This document shows positions 9,225 to 18,543 of a stretch of DNA of 60,591 nt, in pieces; within the stretch, counting starts at the first letter, position 1; each line of letters starts with the position of its first letter. The stretch is taken from contig NZ_JAGFNY010000008.1 in assembly GCF_019448115.1 (NCBI RefSeq), positions 1 to 60,591 of the forward strand, given 5' to 3'. The position numbers and the translations under genes are program-made. The DNA is from Succinivibrio faecicola. GTDB lineage: Bacteria; Pseudomonadota; Gammaproteobacteria; Enterobacterales; Succinivibrionaceae. The notes under the pieces were generated by a model. The model was not told the DNA's origin, ran no database searches, and was given only the letters and a program-made list of their open reading frames with translations.

Positions 9225-9863
9225 ATGTCAATCGGTTTAATTGGCCGCAAGCTTGGTATGACCCGTGTTTTCAACGAGAACGGCAAATCTGTTCCAGTAA
9301 CAGTCATCCAGGTAGAAGCAAACCGCGTTACCCAGATCAAGAACATGGAATCTGACGGTTATACCGCAATCCAGGTTACTACTGGTGATCGCAAAGCAAG
9401 TCGCATGACCAAGCCAGAAATTGGTCATTTCGCAAAGTCCGGCGTACAGGCAGGCCGTGGCTTATGGGAGTTCCGTCTAACCGAGTCTGAGCTAGCATCT
9501 TATAATGTTGGCGACGAGATCAAGGTTGATGCATTCCAGGACGTTAAGAAAGTTGACGTAACCGGTCAGTCAAAAGGTAAAGGTACTGCTGGTACTATTA
9601 AGCGTTATAACTTCTTACACCAGGATTATACTCACGGTAACTCACGTTCACATCGTGTTCCAGGTTCTACCGGTCAGAATCAGACCCCAGGTAGAGTATT
9701 CAAGGGCAAGAAGATGGTTGGTCATATGGGTTCTGAGAAGGTTACAGTTTTAAGCCTTGATTTAGTTCGCATTGACGCAGAGCGTAACTTACTTCTCGTT
9801 AAGGGTGCCGTACCAGGTGCTAATAACGGTGACGTAATCGTAAGACCAAGTCTAAAAGCTTAA
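9225..9863 (+). CDS. rplC: 50S ribosomal protein L3
   Basis: 212 residues, starting [16 protein letters not shown]. The [15 protein letters not shown] segment near residues 150-164 contains the glutamine that PrmB methylates in E. coli. L3 binds 23S rRNA near the 3' end and starts 50S assembly. An AGGGG Shine-Dalgarno precedes the ATG, and rplD follows after 16 bp. Confidence 0.98.
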   Translation: MSIGLIGRKLGMTRVFNENGKSVPVTVIQVEANRVTQIKNMESDGYTAIQVTTGDRKASRMTKPEIGHFAKSGVQAGRGLWEFRLTESELASYNVGDEIKVDAFQDVKKVDVTGQSKGKGTAGTIKRYNFLHQDYTHGNSRSHRVPGSTGQNQTPGRVFKGKKMVGHMGSEKVTVLSLDLVRIDAERNLLLVKGAVPGANNGDVIVRPSLKA

Positions 9864-9879
9864 CCCGAGGTAATAGGAA

Positions 9880-10491
9880 ATGGAATTAAAGTTAGTTGGC
9901 GCAGACAAGCAACTAGAGGTAGCTGAGAGCACCTTTGGTCGCGAGTTCAACGAGCCATTAGTGCACCAGGTAGTTGTATCATACCTAAGCACTGCTCGCC
10001 GCGGTACTAAAGCTCAGAAGACCCGTTCTGAGGTTTCAGGTGGCGGTAAGAAGCCTTTCCGTCAGAAGGGCACTGGTCGTGCACGTGCTGGTTCATCTCG
10101 CTCACCTATTTGGCGTGCAGGTGGTACCACCTTCGCTGCAAAGCCACAGGATTGGACTCAGAAGGTAAATCGTAAGATGTACCGCGCTGCAATGAGCAGC
10201 ATCTTATCTGAGTTAGTTCGTCAGGATCGCTTAGTTGTAGTTGAAGATTTCAAGATCGAAGACCACAAGACAAAGACCTTAGTATCAAAGCTAAAGGATT
10301 TAGGCTTAAAGCAGGTTCTGATCGTTACTGATGCTATCGATGACAATTTATTCTTAGCATCCCGTAATCTATACAGAGTTGAAGTATGCCAGCCACTGTC
10401 ATCTGAGTTCAACCCAGTAAACTTAGTTGGTTTTGATAAGGTTCTTATCACTTCTGCTGCTGTTAAGAAAGTAGAGGAGATGTTTAAATAA
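9880..10491 (+). CDS. rplD: 50S ribosomal protein L4
   Basis: 203 residues with the typical basic loop [20 protein letters not shown] near 47-66 that lines the peptide exit tunnel and is the site of macrolide-resistance changes. In E. coli L4 also represses its own operon through the S10 leader, and the leader structure here makes that likely. The stop overlaps the start of rplW in TAATG. Confidence 0.98.
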   Translation: MELKLVGADKQLEVAESTFGREFNEPLVHQVVVSYLSTARRGTKAQKTRSEVSGGGKKPFRQKGTGRARAGSSRSPIWRAGGTTFAAKPQDWTQKVNRKMYRAAMSSILSELVRQDRLVVVEDFKIEDHKTKTLVSKLKDLGLKQVLIVTDAIDDNLFLASRNLYRVEVCQPLSSEFNPVNLVGFDKVLITSAAVKKVEEMFK

Positions 10492-10805
10492 TGTCACAGG
10501 CTCGTTTATTTGACGTTTTACGTGCACCAGTAGTTTCAGAGAAGAGCACTGCTGCAAACGAAAAGAACGTTATCGTATTAAAAGTTGCTAAAGATGCAAC
10601 TAAAGATGAGATCAAGGCTGCAGTTAAGGCTGTATTTAACATCGACGCTTTAGCAGTTCGTACCTTAAACTTCCAGGGTAAGGTTCGTCGTACAGCTCGC
10701 GGTTTCGGCAAGCGTTCAGATTGGAAAAAGGCTTATATCACCGTTCCAGAGAACTCATTAGCTGAGATTGAGCAGGCAGCTCAGGGTAACAAGGAGAGCA
10801 ACTAA
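10491..10805 (+). CDS. rplW: 50S ribosomal protein L23
   Basis: 104 residues, beginning [20 protein letters not shown]23 sits at the tunnel exit and is the docking site for trigger factor and SRP. It overlaps both neighbours by one base (TAATG at each junction), which implies translational coupling with rplD and rplB. Confidence 0.97.
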   Translation: MSQARLFDVLRAPVVSEKSTAANEKNVIVLKVAKDATKDEIKAAVKAVFNIDALAVRTLNFQGKVRRTARGFGKRSDWKKAYITVPENSLAEIEQAAQGNKESN

Positions 10806-11620
10806 TGGCAATCATTAAAGCAAAGCCAACCTCCCCAGCTCGTCGTCATGTTGTAATGATCAAGACTGATGGCTTATGGAAGGGTGGTCCAGAGCGTTCT
10901 CTAACTGTTGAGAAGCGTAAGACTGGTGGTCGTGACAATTATGGTCACATTTCAACCCGTCACATCGGTGGTGGCCACAAGCAGCGCTATCGTTTAGTTG
11001 ACTTCAAGCGTCAGAAAGATGGTGTTGAGGCACGCGTAGAGCGTTTAGAGTATGATCCAAACCGTTCTGCTCACATCGCATTAATCTGCTACGCTGATGG
11101 TACCCGCAGCTATATCTTAGCTCCTAAGGGCTTAAAAGTTGGTGATGTAGTTGTATCAGGTCCAGATGCTGCTATCAAAGTTGGTAACACTTTACCAATG
11201 CGCAACATTCCACTTGGTTCAACCATTCATGCTGTTGAGTTAAACCCAGGTGCTGGTGCAGTATTTGCTCGTTCAGCAGGCTGCTACTGCGAATTAGTTG
11301 CTCGTGAAGGTGCTTATGTAACTTTACGTATGCGTTCAGGCGAAATGCGTAAGGTACTAGCTGACTGCCGTGCTACCATTGGTGAAATCGGCAACGGTGA
11401 GCACATGTTAGCTCAGTTTGGTAAGGCTGGTGCTAAGCGCTGGAGAGGCGTACGCCCAACCGTTCGTGGTATGTCTATGAACCCTATCGATCACCCACAT
11501 GGTGGTGGTGAAGGCCGTAACAAGGGCATTCAGCCATGCTCACCTTGGGGTACTCCAAGTAAGGGTTACAAGACACGTAAGAACAAGCGTACTGATAAGT
11601 ACATTGTTCACCACCGTTAA
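10805..11620 (+). CDS. rplB: 50S ribosomal protein L2
   Basis: 271 residues, two shorter than E. coli. The peptidyl-transferase-associated histidine segment is present as [16 protein letters not shown] near residues 224-239. The following IQPCSPWG differs from the E. coli sequence but keeps the PWG core. The gene is coupled to rplW by TAATG, and rpsS follows after 20 bp. Confidence 0.98.
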   Translation: MAIIKAKPTSPARRHVVMIKTDGLWKGGPERSLTVEKRKTGGRDNYGHISTRHIGGGHKQRYRLVDFKRQKDGVEARVERLEYDPNRSAHIALICYADGTRSYILAPKGLKVGDVVVSGPDAAIKVGNTLPMRNIPLGSTIHAVELNPGAGAVFARSAGCYCELVAREGAYVTLRMRSGEMRKVLADCRATIGEIGNGEHMLAQFGKAGAKRWRGVRPTVRGMSMNPIDHPHGGGEGRNKGIQPCSPWGTPSKGYKTRKNKRTDKYIVHHR

Positions 11621-11640
11621 TTGTTTAGCGAGGATTTAAC

Positions 11641-11913
11641 ATGCCACGTTCTTTAAAGAAAGGTCCATTTATTGATGAGTCCTTACTAAAGAAGGTACTT
11701 CAGGCTTCTGAGAAAGGCGATAAAAAGCCTATCAAGACCTGGTCACGCCGTTCAGTTATCATTCCACAGATGATTGGAATGACAATCGCTGTACATAACG
11801 GTCGTAATCACGTACCTGTATTCATCTTAGATGAAATGGTTGGTCACAAGTTAGGTGAGTTTGCACCTACTCGTACCTTTAAGGGTCACACCGCTTCTGA
11901 TGCAAAAGGTTAA
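11641..11913 (+). CDS. rpsS: 30S ribosomal protein S19
   Basis: 90 residues, [19 protein letters not shown], with the family signature near residues 50-75 ([12 protein letters not shown]). It is a 30S head protein close to S13. The AGGA Shine-Dalgarno lies in the 20-bp gap after rplB, and rplV follows after 14 bp. Confidence 0.98.
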   Translation: MPRSLKKGPFIDESLLKKVLQASEKGDKKPIKTWSRRSVIIPQMIGMTIAVHNGRNHVPVFILDEMVGHKLGEFAPTRTFKGHTASDAKG

Positions 11914-11927
11914 AGGAGTTTAATGTA

Positions 11928-12269
11928 ATGGAAGTTAAAGCTATACATCGTTATGCTCGCTCTTCTGCTCAGAAAGCTCGCTTGGTTGCTGACCAAGTTC
12001 GCGGTTTACCTGTTCAGAAAGCACTGGATTTATTACAGTTCAGCCCAAGAAAGGCTGCTGCACTAATCCGTAAGGTATTGCTCAGCGCAATTGCAAATGC
12101 AGAGCACAATCAGTCATTAGATATCGACGATTTAGTTGTATCTAAGATTATGGTTGATGAGGGTCCTTCATTAAAGCGTATCATGCCACGTGCTAAAGGC
12201 CGTGCTGATCGTATCGTAAAGCGTACCTCTCATATTACCGTAGTTGTTGCAGATAGCGTTAGGGAGTAA
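11928..12269 (+). CDS. rplV: 50S ribosomal protein L22
   Basis: 113 residues. The C-terminal half carries the beta-hairpin segment [17 protein letters not shown] (about 84-100), which reaches into the exit tunnel and is a macrolide-resistance site. It lies 2 bp ahead of rpsC, so the two are probably coupled. Confidence 0.98.
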   Translation: MEVKAIHRYARSSAQKARLVADQVRGLPVQKALDLLQFSPRKAAALIRKVLLSAIANAEHNQSLDIDDLVVSKIMVDEGPSLKRIMPRAKGRADRIVKRTSHITVVVADSVRE

Positions 12270-12271
12270 TT

Positions 12272-13057
12272 ATGGGCCAGAAAATTAATCCAAACGGAAT
12301 CAGACTTGGTATTACCAAAGCTTATTCATCAGTTTGGTATGCATCTACTGCAAATTTCCCAGCTAACATTAAGAGCGACTCTGCAGTTCGTAAGTATTTA
12401 ACTAACGAGCTTAAGAATGCATCTGTATCTAAGATTGTTATCGATCGTCCTGCAAAGAGCATTCGCGTAACCATCTGCACTGCACGTCCTGGTATCGTTA
12501 TCGGTAAGAAGGGCGAAGATGTAGAGAAGTTACGTCAGAAGATCTCTGCAATCGCTGGTGTTCCAGCTCAGGTTAATATTTCTGAGATTCGTAAGCCAGA
12601 CTTAGATGCTAAGCTAGTTGCTGACTCAATTGCTTCACAGTTAGAGCGTCGTGTAATGTTCCGTCGCGCTATGAAGAAGGCAATCCAGAGTGCAATGCGT
12701 GCTGGTGCTAAGGGTATCAAGGTTGAAGTATCAGGCCGTTTAGGCGGCGCAGAAATCGCTCGTTCAGAGTGGTTACGTGAAGGTCGTGTACCTCTACACA
12801 CTTTACGTGCTGATATTGATTACGCTTTATCAGAGGCAGTAACAACCTATGGTGTTATCGGTGTTAAGGTATGGATCTTCAAGGGTGAAGTTTTAGGTGG
12901 TTTACCACTAACCCAGGAAGAGACAGAAGACCGTAACAATGCAGCTGCTCCTGCAGGCCGTCGTGGTCGTCGTGACGATAATCAGGCTCGTCCTGGTCGT
13001 GGTCGTCGTGGCGCTAAGAAGACCGAAGAGGCTCCAGCTCCAAAGGCTGCAGAGTAA
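12272..13057 (+). CDS. rpsC: 30S ribosomal protein S3 with extended C-terminal tail
   Basis: 261 residues, against 233 in E. coli. The KH domain is present, with [10 protein letters not shown] near residues 78-87, and the S3 core follows E. coli closely to about residue 217. The last 45 residues form a low-complexity Arg/Gly/Ala tail ([19 protein letters not shown], then AAPKAAE-like sequence). Such tails vary between lineages and probably contact mRNA or rRNA at the entry pore, which is inference. Confidence 0.97.
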   Translation: MGQKINPNGIRLGITKAYSSVWYASTANFPANIKSDSAVRKYLTNELKNASVSKIVIDRPAKSIRVTICTARPGIVIGKKGEDVEKLRQKISAIAGVPAQVNISEIRKPDLDAKLVADSIASQLERRVMFRRAMKKAIQSAMRAGAKGIKVEVSGRLGGAEIARSEWLREGRVPLHTLRADIDYALSEAVTTYGVIGVKVWIFKGEVLGGLPLTQEETEDRNNAAAPAGRRGRRDDNQARPGRGRRGAKKTEEAPAPKAAE

Positions 13058-13071
13058 CGGAGGAAGTATAA

Positions 13072-13485
13072 GTGTTACAACCTAAACGTACAAAATATCG
13101 TAAGACTCAGAAAGGTCGTAATGAGGGCTTAGCATTTGCTGGTTCAACCGTATCTTTCGGTGAGTTTGGTCTAAAAGCTACATCTCGTGGTCAGATTACT
13201 GCTCGTGAGATCGAAGCTGCACGTCGTGCGTTCACTCGTGAGATGAAGCGTGAAGGTAAAGTTTGGATCCGTGTGTTCCCAGATAAGCCTATCACTCAGA
13301 AAGCTCTTGGTGTTCGTATGGGTAAAGGTAAAGGTACAGTTGAGTACTGGGTTGCTCCAATTCAGCCTGGTCGTGTACTTTTCGAGATTGGTGGTATTAC
13401 CGAAGAAGTTGCTCGTGAGGCTTTCCGTCTTGCTTCAGCAAAGTTATCTGTAACAACTACCTTCGTTCGTAAGCAGGTGATCTAA
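13072..13485 (+). CDS. rplP: 50S ribosomal protein L16
   Basis: 137 residues, starting at GTG (13072) with GGAGGAAG upstream; the N-terminus [17 protein letters not shown] matches the family. L16 lies near the A site. The stop and the rpmC start overlap as TAATG. The GTG start is the only non-ATG start in this operon. Confidence 0.97.
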   Translation: MLQPKRTKYRKTQKGRNEGLAFAGSTVSFGEFGLKATSRGQITAREIEAARRAFTREMKREGKVWIRVFPDKPITQKALGVRMGKGKGTVEYWVAPIQPGRVLFEIGGITEEVAREAFRLASAKLSVTTTFVRKQVI

Positions 13486-13685
13486 TGCAAGCAAACGATT
13501 TACGTAATAAGTCAGTTGAAGAGTTAAAGACTGAATTGTCAAATCTTCAGCGCGAGCAGTTCAACTTACGTTTCCAGTTAAAGTCTGGTGCATTACAGCA
13601 GACTAACAACGTTCGTAAGGTACGTCGCGATATCGCACGTATTAACACAATCATCTCTGAGAAGTTAGCTTCAGAGTCTAAGTAG
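13485..13685 (+). CDS. rpmC: 50S ribosomal protein L29
   Basis: 66 residues, a small two-helix hairpin ([18 protein letters not shown]). It sits at the tunnel exit beside L23. It is coupled to rplP and 12 bp ahead of rpsQ. Confidence 0.97.
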   Translation: MQANDLRNKSVEELKTELSNLQREQFNLRFQLKSGALQQTNNVRKVRRDIARINTIISEKLASESK

Positions 13686-13697
13686 AGGAAGAGTTAA

Positions 13698-13964
13698 ATG
13701 TCAGAATCAAATGCAAAAGTAGCTCGTACCCTACGCGGTCGTGTAGTAAGCGATAAGATGCAGAAGGCATGTGTAGTAGCAGTTGAGCGCCGTGTTGCTC
13801 ATCCTGTATATGGTAAGATTGTTACCCGTACTACCAAGTTCCACGTAGCAGACGCTGAGAACACAGCTCACGTTGGTGATATCGTTGAGATTTGCGAGTG
13901 CAGACCAGTTTCTAAGACTATCGCTTGGAAGCTAGTAAGCGTAATCGAGAAGTCTCAGGACTAA
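13698..13964 (+). CDS. rpsQ: 30S ribosomal protein S17
   Basis: 88 residues with the OB-fold signature around [17 protein letters not shown] (residues 14-30). It is the last gene of the S10 operon; an intrinsic terminator follows 22 bp after the stop, and a new promoter precedes rplN. Confidence 0.98.
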   Translation: MSESNAKVARTLRGRVVSDKMQKACVVAVERRVAHPVYGKIVTRTTKFHVADAENTAHVGDIVEICECRPVSKTIAWKLVSVIEKSQD

Positions 13965-13986
13965 TCTTTCTGATTAGTTAAGCAAA

Positions 13987-14016
13987 GGCCGCAGGTAATA
14001 CTGCGGTCTTTTTATT
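13987..14016 (+). terminator. S10 operon terminator
   Basis: GGCCGCAG (13987-13994) pairs with CTGCGGTC (14001-14008) around a GTAATA loop, with one G-T wobble, followed by TTTTTATTT. This is a textbook Rho-independent terminator. Confidence 0.92.
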
Positions 14017-14108
14017 TACATAATGCAGAAAATGTAAAAATAAATTGAAAAAATTTCTCATGACCATATTTTTTCTAATAAAAAAATGGCTAGAAACCTA
14101 GAAACGAT

Positions 14109-14136
14109 TTGTTTTTTGAAAGAATCTGTATATAAT
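14109..14136 (+). promoter_or_regulatory. spc operon promoter
   Basis: TTGTTT (14109-14114), a 16-bp spacer and a perfect TATAAT (14131-14136), about 130 bp before rplN. Transcription would begin near 14143, at the left arm of the inverted repeat described next. Confidence 0.65.
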
Positions 14137-14142
14137 TGAATG

Positions 14143-14232
14143 ACTATACCTTGGACCGGCATTTTTGTGCTTGCGGTCTAATTTTTTTTATGGTATAGTT
14201 TAGCGCCTTTCTAAAAATGTCTTTAGAAAAGG
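14143..14232 (+). promoter_or_regulatory. spc leader: nested inverted repeats with internal terminator-like hairpin
   Basis: ACTATACC (14143-14150) and GGTATAGT (14192-14199) form an 8-bp perfect outer stem. Inside it, GACCG (14154-14158) pairs with CGGTC (14174-14178), extended by GCA/TGC, and eight consecutive T follow at 14182-14189. A third hairpin, CCTTTCTAAA (14206-14215) with TTTAGAAAAGG (14222-14232), lies before the rplN start. The inner stem plus T-run looks like an intrinsic terminator just after the promoter. The outer stem encloses it and could compete or stabilise. I do not recognise this as a known ribosomal leader family; an attenuation role is inference. Confidence 0.55.
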
Positions 14233-14265
14233 TAGTTATTTTGTTTTTTAAACGGAGCATTTGAA

Positions 14266-14634
14266 ATGATCCAGATGCAGAGCATGCTTAACGTTGCTGA
14301 TAATTCTGGCGCACGTGCAGTTCAGTGTATTAAGGTTTTAGGTGGTTCTCACCGCCGTTACGCTGGCATCGGCGACATTATTAAAGTGTCTGTAAAAGAC
14401 GCTATCCCACGCGGCAAAGTTAAGAAGGGCGACGTACTAGACGCTGTTGTTGTTCGCACCAAGTATGGTGTTCGCAGACAGGACGGTTCAGTAATTCGCT
14501 TTGATTCAAACGCAGCAGTTTTATTAACTGCACAGCATGAGCCTATTGGTACTCGTATCTTCGGACCTGTTACTCGTGAACTACGTTCAGAGCAGTTTAT
14601 GAAGATTGTATCTTTAGCTCCAGAAGTACTCTAA
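14266..14634 (+). CDS. rplN: 50S ribosomal protein L14
   Basis: 122 residues, [20 protein letters not shown], matching the family. It contacts the 30S subunit in bridge B8 and binds RsfS. It is the first gene of the spc operon, with a CGGAGC Shine-Dalgarno, and rplX follows after 20 bp. Confidence 0.98.
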   Translation: MIQMQSMLNVADNSGARAVQCIKVLGGSHRRYAGIGDIIKVSVKDAIPRGKVKKGDVLDAVVVRTKYGVRRQDGSVIRFDSNAAVLLTAQHEPIGTRIFGPVTRELRSEQFMKIVSLAPEVL

Positions 14635-14654
14635 TTTAAGCGGGAGTATTAAAC

Positions 14655-14984
14655 ATGGCAGCGAAAATTCGCACCAACGATGAAGTAATCGTTATCACTG
14701 GTAAGGACAAGGGCAAGACTGGTAAGGTTACCCGTGTATTACCTCGTGAAAATAAGGTGTTTGTTGAAGGCATTAATGTCAAGAAGAAACACCAGAAGGC
14801 TAACCCAAATCTTGGTATTCAGGGCGGTATTGTTGACGTTGTAGCACCAGTAGATGTTTCAAACGTTGCAATTTACAATCCTGAAACAAAGAAGGCTGAT
14901 CGTGTAGGCTTTAAGTTCGAAGACGGTAAAAAGGTTCGTTTCTTTAAGTCAAACGGTAACATCATTCCTTCAACTGCCAAGTAA
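14655..14984 (+). CDS. rplX: 50S ribosomal protein L24
   Basis: 109 residues with an N-terminal KOW motif ([17 protein letters not shown], residues 9-25). It is an early 23S rRNA-binding protein. It lies 25 bp ahead of rplE. Confidence 0.98.
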   Translation: MAAKIRTNDEVIVITGKDKGKTGKVTRVLPRENKVFVEGINVKKKHQKANPNLGIQGGIVDVVAPVDVSNVAIYNPETKKADRVGFKFEDGKKVRFFKSNGNIIPSTAK

Positions 14985-14985
14985 G

Positions 14986-15009
14986 CGTTAATTTTATAGG
15001 AGAATAACG
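14986..15009 (+). promoter_or_regulatory. Possible S8-type translational control hairpin at rplE start
   Basis: CGTTA (14986-14990) can pair with TAACG (15005-15009), placing the rplE Shine-Dalgarno AGGAG in the loop directly before the ATG at 15010. In E. coli, S8 represses the spc operon by binding mRNA at the rplE start. The location fits, but the stem is only five pairs and the S8-specific internal loop cannot be confirmed by eye. Confidence 0.3.
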
Positions 15010-15561
15010 ATGGCGAAACTGCATGATCTTTACAAGCAGGAAGTAATCAAAGCCTTAACTGAAAAATTTGGTTACAAAACAATCATGCAAGTCCCTCGGA
15101 TTGAGAAAATCACCCTGAATATGGGTGTTGGTGAGGCTGTTGCTGATAAGAAAGTTCTTGAGAACGCAGCACGTGACATGGCAGCTATTGCTGGTCAGAA
15201 GCCATTAATCACCAAGGTTCGCAAATCCGTAGCGGGCTTCCATATTCGTGAGGGCTATCCAATCGGCTGTAAGGTTACACTACGCGGTGAGCGTATGTGG
15301 GAGTTCCTCGAGCGTTTAATTGTGATTGCAATTCCACGTATCCGTGATTTCCGTGGTTTATCATCAAAGTCATTTGATGGTAGAGGAAATTACTCAATGG
15401 GTGTACGCGAGCAGATCATCTTCCCTGAGATCGATTTTGATAAGGTTGATACAGTTCGTGGTTTAGATATTACTATCACCACTACTGCAAGGACTGATGA
15501 AGAAGGTAAAGCTCTTCTTGAGTCATTCAACTTCCCATTCCGTACTCACGCAAGCAAGTAA
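15010..15561 (+). CDS. rplE: 50S ribosomal protein L5
   Basis: 183 residues; motifs [15 protein letters not shown] (33-47) and [18 protein letters not shown] (near 112-129) match the family. It carries 5S rRNA with L18 and L25. rpsN follows after 14 bp. Confidence 0.98.
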   Translation: MAKLHDLYKQEVIKALTEKFGYKTIMQVPRIEKITLNMGVGEAVADKKVLENAARDMAAIAGQKPLITKVRKSVAGFHIREGYPIGCKVTLRGERMWEFLERLIVIAIPRIRDFRGLSSKSFDGRGNYSMGVREQIIFPEIDFDKVDTVRGLDITITTTARTDEEGKALLESFNFPFRTHASK

Positions 15562-15575
15562 TCGAGGACGAACAA

Positions 15576-15881
15576 ATGGCTAAGACTTCAATGATTAATA
15601 GAGATCTTAAGAGACAGCGTCTTGCAGATAAGTATTTTGCAAAGCGTCAGGATCTCAAAAAAGTTATTTCAAGCGTATCATCTTCAGATGAAGAGCGCTT
15701 CGCTGCAGTGCAGGCATTAGCAGCACTACCACGCGATTCAAGCCCTTCACGTCAGCGTAACCGCTGTTCTGAGACTGGTCGTCCACATGGCTATTTACGT
15801 AAGTTCGGTTTATGCCGTATTAAGTTACGTGAGCACATGATGCGTGGCGAGATCCCTGGTCTACACAAGGCTAGCTGGTAA
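15576..15881 (+). CDS. rpsN: 30S ribosomal protein S14, zinc-independent form
   Basis: 101 residues, the long form that lacks paired CxxC zinc motifs. The core [20 protein letters not shown] lies near 61-80. Two cysteines remain but are too far apart for a zinc finger. It is a 30S head protein. Confidence 0.97.
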   Translation: MAKTSMINRDLKRQRLADKYFAKRQDLKKVISSVSSSDEERFAAVQALAALPRDSSPSRQRNRCSETGRPHGYLRKFGLCRIKLREHMMRGEIPGLHKASW

Positions 15882-15895
15882 GAGGAGAGATACAA

Positions 15896-16285
15896 ATGAT
15901 GCAAGATCCTATTGCGGATTTATTAACCCGCATTCGCAACGGCCAGGCATCTGGCAAAGTTACCGTTTCAATGCCATCTTCAAAGCTGAAGGTTGCTATT
16001 GCTAATCTGTTACTAAAAGAGGGTTATATCTCTTCAGTTGCAGAAAACGGCGACGTTAAGAAAGTATTAGAAATTGGCCTTAAGTACTACGAAGGCGCAC
16101 CAGTTATCGAGTTAATCAAGAGAGTATCTCGTCCTGGCCTACGTATCTACAAGAAGAGCAGCGAGTTACCACGTATCATGAACGGTTTAGGTATTGCTGT
16201 TATTTCAACTTCTAAAGGCTTAATGACCGATCGCGCTGCCCGTAAGGACGGCTTAGGCGGCGAAGTTATTTGTTACGTCGCATAA
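15896..16285 (+). CDS. rpsH: 30S ribosomal protein S8
   Basis: 129 residues, [17 protein letters not shown] at the N-terminus. It binds the central domain of 16S rRNA and, in E. coli, represses the spc mRNA near rplE. A GAGGAGAG Shine-Dalgarno precedes the ATG. Confidence 0.98.
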   Translation: MMQDPIADLLTRIRNGQASGKVTVSMPSSKLKVAIANLLLKEGYISSVAENGDVKKVLEIGLKYYEGAPVIELIKRVSRPGLRIYKKSSELPRIMNGLGIAVISTSKGLMTDRAARKDGLGGEVICYVA

Positions 16286-16297
16286 TAGGGAGGCAAC

Positions 16298-16831
16298 ATG
16301 TCACGTATTGCTAAGGAACCTGTTGTAGTTCCTCAGGGCGTCGAAGTTTCTCTCGACGGTCAGTTAGTAACTGTAAAGTCAAAAAAAGGCAATTTACAGT
16401 TAAATGTTCATCCTTTAGTTACAGTTTCTTTCGAGAATAACGTAATTAAAGTAGCTCCAGCTGATGATTCTGCTGACGCTAACATGCAGTCTGGTACAGT
16501 TCGTGCTTTACTGAATAACATGGTTATCGGTTTAGACAAGGGCTTCGAGAAGGCATTAAAGTTAGTTGGTGTTGGTTATCGTGCTGCAGTTAAGGGTAAG
16601 GTTTTAAACCTAATTTTAGGTTACTCTCACCCAATCGACTATGAGTTACCTGAAGGTATCACCGCTGAGTGTCCATCTCAGACTGATATCGTTCTAAAGA
16701 GCTTCGATAAGGCTTTATTAGGTCAGGTTGCAGCTAAGGTTCGCGCATTCCGTGCTCCAGAGCCATACAAGGGCAAAGGTGTTCGCTATGCTGATGAAAT
16801 CATTCACATCAAAGAAGCTAAGAAGAAATAA
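16298..16831 (+). CDS. rplF: 50S ribosomal protein L6
   Basis: 177 residues, the same length as E. coli, with the C-terminal signature [14 protein letters not shown] near 155-168. It binds near the sarcin-ricin loop. The gaps to rpsH and rplR are 12 and 14 bp. Confidence 0.98.
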   Translation: MSRIAKEPVVVPQGVEVSLDGQLVTVKSKKGNLQLNVHPLVTVSFENNVIKVAPADDSADANMQSGTVRALLNNMVIGLDKGFEKALKLVGVGYRAAVKGKVLNLILGYSHPIDYELPEGITAECPSQTDIVLKSFDKALLGQVAAKVRAFRAPEPYKGKGVRYADEIIHIKEAKKK

Positions 16832-16845
16832 TAGGGTGGCATAAC

Positions 16846-17199
16846 ATGTTTGAAAAGAAAGAAGCACGCATTCGCCGCGCTACTAAATCTCGCGCAAAGA
16901 TGGCTGAGTTAGGCGTAACCCGTTTAGTTGTTACACGTACTCCACGTCACATCTATGCTCAGATTATCAGCAATGATAACCGTGTTTTAGCTTCAGCTAG
17001 CACTTTAGATAAGGACCTTGTTAAGGGTCTAAAGTACACCGGTAACGTAGAAGCTGCCAAGGTTGTTGGTAAGGCTGTTGCCGAGCGTGCACTTGCAGCT
17101 TCAGTTACAACTGTAGCTTTCGACAGATCAGGCTATCAGTATCACGGTCGTGTTGCAGCATTAGCTGACGCAGCTCGTGAAGCCGGCCTTAAGTTCTAG
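16846..17199 (+). CDS. rplR: 50S ribosomal protein L18
   Basis: 117 residues, matching E. coli in length. It binds 5S rRNA; the conserved C-terminal [20 protein letters not shown] lies near 94-113. rpsE follows after 9 bp. Confidence 0.98.
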   Translation: MFEKKEARIRRATKSRAKMAELGVTRLVVTRTPRHIYAQIISNDNRVLASASTLDKDLVKGLKYTGNVEAAKVVGKAVAERALAASVTTVAFDRSGYQYHGRVAALADAAREAGLKF

Positions 17200-17208
17200 G
17201 AGTGTGAA

Positions 17209-17715
17209 ATGCAACACAAAGACGAAACTCAAGCAGGCGAATTACAAGAGAAGCTAGTAGCTGTAAATCGTGTAGCTAAAGTAGTAAAGGGTGGTCGTAT
17301 TTTCTCTTTCACCGCTTTAACAGTAGTTGGTGATGGTAACGGCCGTGTAGGTTTTGGTTATGGTAAGGCTGGTGAAGTTCCTGCTGCTATTCAGAAGGCA
17401 ATTGAACAGGCTCGTCGTAACATTAACAACAACATTCACTTAAACAATGGTACCTTATTCCACTCTGTAAAGGGTGAGCACTCAGGTTCTATGGTTTATA
17501 TGCAGCCTGCATCAGAAGGTACCGGTATTATTGCTGGTGGTGCTATGCGTGCTGTATTAGAGGTTGCTGGCGTTCGCAATGTTTTAGCTAAGGCATATGG
17601 TTCAACAAACCCAATCAACGTAGTTCGTGCTACTGTTGCTGCATTAGCTTCAATGCGTACTCCTGAAGCAGTAGCTGCTAAGCGTGGCCTTTCAGTGAAG
17701 GAAATAATGGAGTAA
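17209..17715 (+). CDS. rpsE: 30S ribosomal protein S5
   Basis: 168 residues. The N-terminal double-stranded-RNA-binding domain includes [19 protein letters not shown] near 25-43, the loop linked in E. coli to spectinomycin resistance and ribosomal ambiguity changes. rpmD follows after 3 bp. Confidence 0.98.
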   Translation: MQHKDETQAGELQEKLVAVNRVAKVVKGGRIFSFTALTVVGDGNGRVGFGYGKAGEVPAAIQKAIEQARRNINNNIHLNNGTLFHSVKGEHSGSMVYMQPASEGTGIIAGGAMRAVLEVAGVRNVLAKAYGSTNPINVVRATVAALASMRTPEAVAAKRGLSVKEIME

Positions 17716-17718
17716 AAA

Positions 17719-17904
17719 ATGGCAGATAAGAAAACCGTTAAAGTTACTCTAATTAAGAGCACTATTGGTCGTTTACCTAAGCACAAAGACACTGTTAAGG
17801 GTTTAGGTTTACGTCGCATTGGTCACACTGTAGAGCTAGAGGATACTCCTTCAGTTCGTGGTATGATCAATAAGGTTAGCTACTTACTAAAGGTAGAGGA
17901 GTAA
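17719..17904 (+). CDS. rpmD: 50S ribosomal protein L30
   Basis: 61 residues, starting [14 protein letters not shown], with the central [18 protein letters not shown] segment typical of L30. It is packed between rpsE and rplO with 3-bp gaps on both sides. Confidence 0.97.
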   Translation: MADKKTVKVTLIKSTIGRLPKHKDTVKGLGLRRIGHTVELEDTPSVRGMINKVSYLLKVEE

Positions 17905-17907
17905 AAC

Positions 17908-18504
17908 ATGCGTCTAAATACCTTTGAAGGCTCAAATAACAAGAAGTCAGTACGCGTTGGTCGTGGTATTGGTTCTGGCTTAGGCAAGACCTGTGGTCGT
18001 GGTGTTAAAGGTGCAGGTGCTCGTAAGAGTGCTCACAAGCGTCCAGGTTTCGAAGGCGGTCAGATGCCATTAAAGATCCGTTTACCAAAGTTTGGTTTCT
18101 GGTCTCCAAAGTCTGACGTAACTGCAGAAGTTACCTTAAACGATTTAAATCGTATCGAAGGTGATGTAGTTGATATGGCTGCTTTAGTAGCAAACCGTTT
18201 AATCACCAAGAAGATCAAATACGTTAAGATTGTTTTATCTCGCGTACCTAACTTCAACAAGAAGATCACTGTAAAGGGTCTTGGTGTTACTAAGGGTGCT
18301 AAGGCTGCTATCGAAGCTGCAGGTGGCTCAGTAGAAGTTGCTAAGTATATTACTGATGCAGCTGAGCGTTTAGAAGCATCAAACAAGAAGTCAGCTGCTA
18401 AACAGCAGGCTCGTATCGATGCTTTAAATGCTGCTCCAAAGCTAAGACCTGCTAAGAAGACTGCAGAGCAGAAAGCTGCTAAGAAAGCTGCTGCTGGTAA
18501 ATAA
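17908..18504 (+). CDS. rplO: 50S ribosomal protein L15 with long C-terminal extension
   Basis: 198 residues, against 144 in E. coli. The glycine-rich N-terminus ([20 protein letters not shown], about 17-36) and the core up to about residue 148 are canonical. Roughly 50 extra residues follow, rich in Ala and Lys (ending [16 protein letters not shown]), with no hydrophobic core. They are probably disordered or helical and rRNA-binding. It is followed by a hairpin and secY. Confidence 0.97.
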   Translation: MRLNTFEGSNNKKSVRVGRGIGSGLGKTCGRGVKGAGARKSAHKRPGFEGGQMPLKIRLPKFGFWSPKSDVTAEVTLNDLNRIEGDVVDMAALVANRLITKKIKYVKIVLSRVPNFNKKITVKGLGVTKGAKAAIEAAGGSVEVAKYITDAAERLEASNKKSAAKQQARIDALNAAPKLRPAKKTAEQKAAKKAAAGK

Positions 18505-18510
18505 TTTAAT

Positions 18511-18528
18511 GGGGGAAGCAATTCCCCC
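18511..18528 (+). promoter_or_regulatory. Hairpin with GCAA loop between rplO and secY
   Basis: GGGGGAA (18511-18517) pairs perfectly with TTCCCCC (18522-18528) across the tetraloop GCAA, a GNRA sequence. No U-tract follows, so it is not a terminator; the secY Shine-Dalgarno GAGG begins 6 nt later. It could mark an mRNA-processing or protein-binding site that uncouples secY from the ribosomal genes. Confidence 0.6.
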
Positions 18529-18543
18529 TAATTGAGGTTTTGC

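Noticed and set aside
14141-14200. tRNA-like structure in the spc leader
   Set aside because: The outer 8-bp stem resembles an acceptor but no D, anticodon or T arms can be drawn.
18060-18521. 153-codon open frame antisense to rplO
   Set aside because: It mirrors the Lys/Ala-rich tail of L15, has no ribosome site and lies inside a highly conserved ribosomal gene.
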